Shown here: piece after piece, positions 58,583 through 64,000 of the stretch | How the letters are laid out: each line of letters begins with the position of its first letter | Numbering within the stretch: the first letter of the stretch is position 1 | NCBI GenBank assembly: GCA_963556495.2 | Contig: OY747703.1 | Span: 29,735,796 to 29,799,795 of the forward strand | Direction: 5' to 3' | Source of the DNA: Valencia hispanica | Taxonomy: Eukaryota; Chordata; Actinopteri; Cyprinodontiformes; Valenciidae | DNA length: 64,000 bases | The notes under the pieces: model-generated | Seen by the model: the letters and a program-made list of their open reading frames with translations, nothing else | Told to the model about the DNA's origin: nothing | The model's database searches: none | Made by a program: the position numbers and the translations under genes

Positions 58583-61500
58583 CAGGGGTGGGGAACCTTT
58601 TTCATTTGAAAGGCCATTTAAATTTTTACATAGTTCTACAAGGGCTATGCTATGATGAGTACATATCCAGGAATGCAAAAATAAGGACCAACATTAACTA
58701 CTGTGTTACCAAGGTCATGATTGCTGCATTTCTTTCACATCAGACTCACATAATGAGATGGCTGGAACTGTTTTTCTTTGGCGAGGTATCTGATGTATGT
58801 TGGCAGTGATTATGATACTACTCGAAGCTGGTTTAGCAAGTTTGGGTCTGTCAGTCTAGGGCGGAAGCGACTCTTTGCAAGAGTCAGTTTTGAAAAGAAC
58901 TGTTCACAGTGGTATGTTGTCCCAAACAGAGATGTAAACTTCAGGGCATGTCTCCTCAGGTTGGGAAAATGCTCAGCACAAATGTGCAATTTGTAAAAGT
59001 CCAGCAGAGACAGGTTGCTGTACTTAGCTTTGAGCTCGTTGTTGTTTTGCAGTTCAATTATTTCCATTTGGAAGTTGTATGGCACATCAGATGGTTGCAC
59101 ATTAAACGGCAAACAGGTCTAGTTCGTTTTGTATATATTTCACATCTTGAAACCTGAGGTCAAATTTCAAAGATGAGTTTTGCACACTCAACGGCATATT
59201 CAGTTGTAACATGAGGCTTTTGTTCTTGCAGGGTGGGAAAGTGCACAGTGTTTCCCTTTTCCAGTTGTCCTTGCCACAGCTTTAACTTAATTTCATATGA
59301 TTTTACATTTGAAAACAAAGAGCTGATGAGTTGGTTGGGATCTTGCAGCTTGATGTTTAGCTCTGACAGGTGCTTGGTAATGTACACCATAAAGGCCAGA
59401 TCACTGAGAAACTTGCCATCACTGAGCTCCATGACAGGTTTGCCCTTCCTCTCCATGAAGTGTCTGGCTACTTCCCACAGTGTATAAAACCGTACGAGCA
59501 AATTTGCACAGCTCTGCCAGCGATAAACAAGATAACTGTGCTCTGACTCAAGCTCGCGGAGTAGCTCCTTGAACTGGCGGTTGTTCAGCCCGCTCCTCTT
59601 TATGAAGTTTATCGTTGACACAACAGTTTTCATCACATTGTTTAGCTTCAGGGAATGTGCACACATACTTACTTGATGTATGATTCAGTGGCATACAACT
59701 AATTCACTTTCATTCAGACTCAGATGGCTGATTTCTTTTTTGACTAAAGCAGTCAGTCCTTTCCTGTTTTTTACCTGTCCGGTTTGGCAGTGTGGAGATC
59801 AGAATTGGTGTCTGAGTACAAAGTAAAAGCCCAACCGATTTACTTTCACAAGCGGAGCACTACAGCTTTTGCTATAGTACCTCACTTGATATATATGTGT
59901 GAGAAATCTTTATTATGAATTGCTGTGGGTTTTATTTTCTGATGTTATGGACACGGAGACGGAAAATAAAGGGGAAGAAAAAAAAAGATGATGAAGAGAG
60001 GTAGGAAACAAAAAGTCAAGAGAGAGGGTGAGTTGAAAATACAAGAGAGGAAGGGGAACAAAGAAAACACAGGAAAACATCGAAGTCTGCCTCCATACCC
60101 ACAGGACGGCAGAGAGGGGAAAAATCAAAAAGAACGAAAAAGGACCATCGACAAAACAAACCAAACATTGTGAACTAAGAACTACACAACCACATCACAC
60201 CTAAATGGATATAAAAATACAACAACGTCACTGAAAAGCTCATGGTACAGATTAATCAAGATCTAGTAACAATAACCTCAGCCCAAGAATGTAACTGTAA
60301 ACACCGGAGACCCCACACCTATATGTGTGTGTGAGCATGCTGGTGCATATACTGTAAGGTTTCTCCATAAGAGTGTTCGATAGCTGGTGTGAGCAGCCAT
60401 CAATCCGTCTCCCAGGCATCGATGCAGATATGAAGGAGATCGGAGCCAAGACATCCAAAGGACCCCTAGAGCCCCAGGCGGACCAGCGCGGGGCTGAACG
60501 CATCCCCCAAGAGAGGAGCAGAGGAGAACCCAATGTCATGTTTGTGTATTTTAAAGACCCAAAGGCAGCAACAATTAAACTAAATAATTAACAAAAACAA
60601 GGAACAAAAACTTACAGAACTCGTAGAATCAAAAATGCTGATATGAGGGAAGAACTACAGGAACTGGGCAGGAATCAGGAACAGACAGGGAAAGAATGAC
60701 AACGGACCAGCGAGTAGTGAGTGAATGCAAGCAGAATATATACTGGGGAGGAAATGAGGAAGTGAGAGGAGACCAATTAGAGGAATCAGATACAGGTGAG
60801 AGGGAGTGACGAGCAGTGACGAGCCCAAGGGCCCTGCCGGGAACCAGCTGCGCCAGGGTGGGCCCGTCCATGGACTGGGAGAGTCAGGGCCCAGGGGTGC
60901 CCCACCCCCCAGCAGGGACCCGACCAGGAACCGGCCGATGAGGGGCCACTGCGGCGCCGCCACCCCAGGCCAATTTCCACCGCCAACATGCCAGCGCCCC
61001 ACCCCTGCCCCACGTTGGGGCACCCCACCGATAGCCGCAGTAGACGGATGGAATCCCCAGGCCAAGCCCAGCCAGCACCTGGACACCAAGTTGTACCAGC
61101 TCCTGAGTCCTGATCCTGCACAATGCAGAGCGCTGAGACCAGGCATCCAACAAAGGCCAGGGCCAGTACAACCCGCCGATGAACAGACCACGCACAAAGC
61201 GCACAGAACAGGTGATCGAACGAGCAGAGACGGTGGATCCGTATCCCGCCGAGCCACCAAACTTGCACCACCCAACAATCCCAAACCTGGCACCCCCGAA
61301 AGAGGTGCTCCAACCAACAAGAGGAAGAAATCAGCCCAGCACATCAGCCGACTGACACATCGGTCCACCCAGGCCCGGTCAGGCACGCACCAGGTCCGAA
61401 CCGGAGTCAGTCTTTTCTGAGTGCCAGCCATTGCAGGTGCTCCATCAGTGGCGATCCCGCTCAACTTTTTAAATGGGAGTTCAAAACTGTTCATGGCCAC

Positions 61501-62381
61501 AACAACTTGTTGAAACATATCCTCGCCTTTAGTAGTACCGTCCATGGCTTGCAATGACAGCAGCTCCTACTTCGTTTCAAAATTGGCTGTAATTCCTGCA
61601 TAAACATTGCTACCTGTGCTGTGTTTGTAATGTCTGTCATCTCATCACAGGCCAAAGAAATATACTGAAAGCTTCTTGCAGTATCCTTCAGTGTTTTTTT
61701 TAATATCTTGTGCCATATCAGCAATCCTATCGGACACGGTTCTTCGAGACGCTTTGAAATAATTGCACTTTGTCAGGCACGAGCAGCTCTGCGGCAGCTA
61801 TTAGGCACTCCTTAACAAACTCTCCTTCAGCATGTGGTTTCAGCTTCTTGGCTATTATTTCATTCAGCTCAAAACTTTCACATGTAATATTCTCTATGTC
61901 AGTGGACGTGTGAAAGCTGCTTGTTGAACACTCAAACTCGAACGAAGAGCTTTAATTTTATCCAAGGGCATTTGTCCTCTCAACTCCTAAAGTTTAGCAT
62001 GTTTAAAACTTTGCCTTTTTCATTACTGCCAGCGCATCGCCACACACTAGGGACACTGACTTGCCTTACTTATTTGTAAATTTTTTCTGGAATACGTGGC
62101 ATTCTGCTACCATCTTCCTTTTCTTAACAGCTGACATGATTGATCCCTTGTCTGTGTTAATCAATTAAGGATGCAGATCATGTGCTGTATTCACTGACCC
62201 TGATCTGGTCTCTGACGTAAATATCCGTCTGTTTTATTGCCGATAACTGTCGATATTTTTCCTGATTTTTTTTATTTATTTATTAATATTATAAAATCGA
62301 AAGATTTTATTGCATTGTGGTCCGGTTGAAATGGTATCGTGGGCCATATACGGCCCGGAGGGCAGACGTTCCCCGCCCCAG
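58583..62381 (-). mobile_element. hAT transposon (GTF2IRD2-type transposase group), inactivated and interrupted
   Basis: Terminal repeats CAGGGGTGGGGAACC (58583) and, inverted, CTGGGGCGGGGAACG (ending 62381), flanked by an 8-bp near-duplication CGGTAACC/CTGTAACC. Minus-strand fragments give, N to C: a BED-like start near 62130 (VKKRKMVAECHVFQKKFTNK), the FELNEIIAKKLKP region, SIFL/SLACDEMTDITNTAQVA with the hAT catalytic Asp (61491-61724), LSGIATDGAPAMAGTQ at about 61430, then after the insertion LNNVMKTVVSTINFIKRS, FMERKGKPVMELSDGKF (59160-59666) and the C-terminal FGTTYHCEQFFSKLTLAKSR dimerisation motif (58810-59112). GTF2IRD2 carries a domesticated transposase of this type. Many stops and frameshifts, plus a 1.64-kb insertion, make it inactive. 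Confidence 0.88.
59764..61404 (-). mobile_element. 1.64-kb insertion of unknown class in the hAT element
   Basis: Interrupts the hAT transposase between LSGIATDGAPAMAGTQ and GLTALVKKEISHLSLNE. The host sequence on both sides is duplicated: AGTCAGTCCTTTC (59751-59763) and AGTCAGTCTTTTC (61405-61417), one mismatch in 13 bp, a length typical of LINE-type target-primed insertion. A T-run at 59767-59772 beside the left edge fits a short poly(A) in minus orientation. The half from 60780 on is markedly GC-rich and has long open frames on both strands with no recognised protein motifs. Possibly the non-coding 5' or 3' region of a retroelement. Confidence 0.6.
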
Positions 62382-62689
62382 CTGTAACCCATGAGAACTT
62401 GTGTAAAGTTTGTCTGCAACTTCCATCAACACTCTGGTATGTAAACAAATGGTCTCCTGTAGAGCAATTATGAATAGAAAAAAAGTGGGAATGTCAATTT
62501 TTATACTTTAAATAGAATATCATAATAGCTAAACTATTGTTCAAAGATCGGGGGATGACATCAATAAATCTGATCACTGCTCTCAGCAGTGCCTTCAAAA
62601 TGCAATACAAATACAAATGTTTTCTGTAAGTGCCTAAAATTTAGATCTTGATCCATCATCTGTTTGCAACAATGGAGAATAATCCACTC

Positions 62690-63065
62690 ATTTCCAGGAA
62701 TATTTCTTTCTTTTACTAGTTTATAAACCATTTGAATGACCTAGCGCCAAATTATCTTTAAGATCTACTGTCACTTTACCAACCCCACAGACCACTCAGG
62801 TCCTCTAATTCCAGTCAACTCAACATCCCTGGAATTAGAACCAAACATGGAGAACCAGCTCTCAGTTTTTAAGTTCCTATATTCTGGAACAAACTTCCAG
62901 ACAACTGCAAAGCTTCTGAAACACTGAGTTCTTTAAAATCACCGTTAAAAACCCATCTATTTAGAGCTGCCTTTGAGTAATTATTTCATGAATCAAATGT
63001 TTTGTGTGTGCTTCATGCTTCATTGCTGTTTTTACTTTATCCCTTAATCATATAAATTAATATAT
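62690..63065 (+). pseudogene. L2/CR1-like LINE 3' end
   Basis: Plus-strand coding at about 62720-62985 reads as the C-terminal end of an L2-type RT protein with shifted frames: INHLNDLAPNYL, PLRSSNSSQLNIPGIRTKHG, FWNKLPDNCKASETLSSFKI, THLFRAAFE. An AT-rich 3' tail follows. It is 5'-truncated and lies next to the Tc1 element. Confidence 0.8.
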
Positions 63066-63070
63066 ATATA

Positions 63071-64000
63071 CACTACCGTTCAAAAGTTTGGGGTCACATT
63101 GAAATGTCCTTATTTTTGAAAGAAAAGCACTGTACTTTTCAATGAAGATAACTTCATTGTAGATAAGACTATCTAGTTAAGACTAGATAAACTAGTCTTA
63201 ACTTTAAAGAAATACACTCTATACATTGCTAATGTGGTAAATGACTATTCTTGGTGCAATATCTACATAGGTGTATAGAGGCCCATTTCCAGCAACTATC
63301 ACTCCAGTGTTCTAATGGTAAAATGTGTTTGCTCATTGGCTCACAAGGCTAATTGATGATTAGAAAACCCTTGTGCAATCATGTTCACACATCTGAAAAC
63401 AGTTTAGCTCGGTACAGAAGCTACAAAACTGACCTTCCTTTGAGCAGATTGAGTTTCTGGAGCATCACATTTGTGGGGTCAATTAAACGCTCAAAATGGC
63501 CAGAAAAAGAGAACTTTCATCTGAAACTCGACAGTCTATTCTTGTTCTTAAAAATGAAGGCTATTCCATGCGAGAAATTGCTAAGAAATTGAAGATTTCC
63601 TACAACGGTGTGTACTACTCCCTTCAGAGGACAGCACGAACAGGCTCTAACCAGAGTAGAAAAAGAAGTGGGAGGCCGCGTTGCACAACTGAGCAAGAAG
63701 ATAAGTACATTAGAGTCTCTAGTTTGAGAAACAGACGCCTCACAGGTCCCCAACTGGCATCTTCATTAAATAGTACCCGCAAAACACCAGTGTCAACATC
63801 TACAGTGAAGAGGCGGCTGCGGGATTCTGGGCTTCAGGGCAGAGTGGCAAAGAAAAAGCCATATCTGAGACTGGCCAATAAAAGAAAAAGATTAAGAAGG
63901 GCAAAAGAACACAGACATTGGACAGAGGAAGACTGGAAAAAAGTGTTGTGGACGGATGAATCCAAGTTTGAGGTGTTTGGATCACAAAGAAGAACGTTTG
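63071..64000 (+). mobile_element. Tc1-like transposon, left part (runs off the window)
   Basis: The terminal repeat CACTACCGTTCAAAAGTTTG starts at 63071 after a TA (63069-63070). An 11-bp perfect palindromic stem (63176-63186 and 63192-63202) sits within the subterminal region. The open transposase frame continues beyond base 64000, so the right end is not visible. Confidence 0.93.
63496..64000 (+). CDS. Tc1-like transposase, N-terminal 168 residues (partial)
   Basis: From the ATG at 63496 the frame is open to the window edge. MARKRELSSETRQSILVLK opens the first helix-turn-helix domain (KLKISYNGVYYSLQR), then a GRPR hook (SGRPRCTTEQED) and the second domain (STSTVKRRLRDSGL). The catalytic domain begins with VLWTDESKFEVFG, whose Asp is residue 156. 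The C-terminal Asp and Glu of the DDE triad lie outside the window, so integrity of the enzyme cannot be judged. No stop in what is visible. Confidence 0.9.
   Translation, partial: MARKRELSSETRQSILVLKNEGYSMREIAKKLKISYNGVYYSLQRTARTGSNQSRKRSGRPRCTTEQEDKYIRVSSLRNRRLTGPQLASSLNSTRKTPVSTSTVKRRLRDSGLQGRVAKKKPYLRLANKRKRLRRAKEHRHWTEEDWKKVLWTDESKFEVFGSQRRTF

Noticed and set aside
60655..61554. 299-codon minus frame, and 204-codon plus frame at 60806-61420
   Set aside because: Both lie in the GC-rich insertion, where stop codons are rare on either strand. No motif is recognised, and the minus frame only begins with real hAT sequence.

Overview
The window looks like transposon-dense intergenic or intronic DNA from a teleost (ray-finned) fish. 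The evidence is the repeat content: several Tc1-type DD34E transposons, L1 and L2/CR1-like LINEs, hAT, piggyBac-like, pogo-like and TTAA-flanked elements, a retrovirus-like LTR element, and long TA, GATA and GGAA microsatellites. No intact host protein-coding gene was recognised. All family names rest on motif recognition by eye, without database searches.

Layout. 1-9 kb: an inverted L1 (ORF2 at about 1.4-4.05 kb, ORF1 at about 5.9-6.8 kb), interrupted by a THAP-type DNA transposon fragment and an L2-like LINE. 9.3-16.4 kb: an LTR element with two nearly identical 0.5-kb LTRs, open gag and RT/RNase H frames, and no visible protease, integrase or env. 17.7-26 kb: LINE and Tc1 remnants, a dispersed repeat, a piggyBac-like transposase fossil and a hAT C-terminus. 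27.6-28.3 kb: a short hAT derivative with a perfect 8-bp target duplication. 30.4-34.3 kb: tandem units of a dispersed repeat, split by a pogo-like transposon that itself holds another repeat. 35-38 kb: a LINE reverse transcriptase relic between GGAA and GATA microsatellites. 38-49 kb: mostly unrecognised AT-rich DNA with a TTAA-flanked transposon and a MITE-like region.

49-57.4 kb: two related Tc1 elements head to head, one with an intact 334-aa transposase. Next comes a decayed multi-exon gene for a retroviral-type integrase-core (DDE) protein, whose large intron holds a Tc1 element and a THAP transposon. 58.6-62.4 kb: a hAT transposon related to the GTF2IRD2-type transposase group, interrupted by a 1.6-kb GC-rich insertion. 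62.7-64 kb: a LINE 3' end, then a Tc1 element whose open transposase frame runs off the window.

The elements do not form one pathway. The coherent units are the LTR element (LTRs, gag, RT/RNase H), each transposon with its terminal repeats, and the split integrase-core gene. The two items most worth pursuing are that gene, whose inferred splice joins restore its reading frame, and the young LTR element that lacks several core enzymes.
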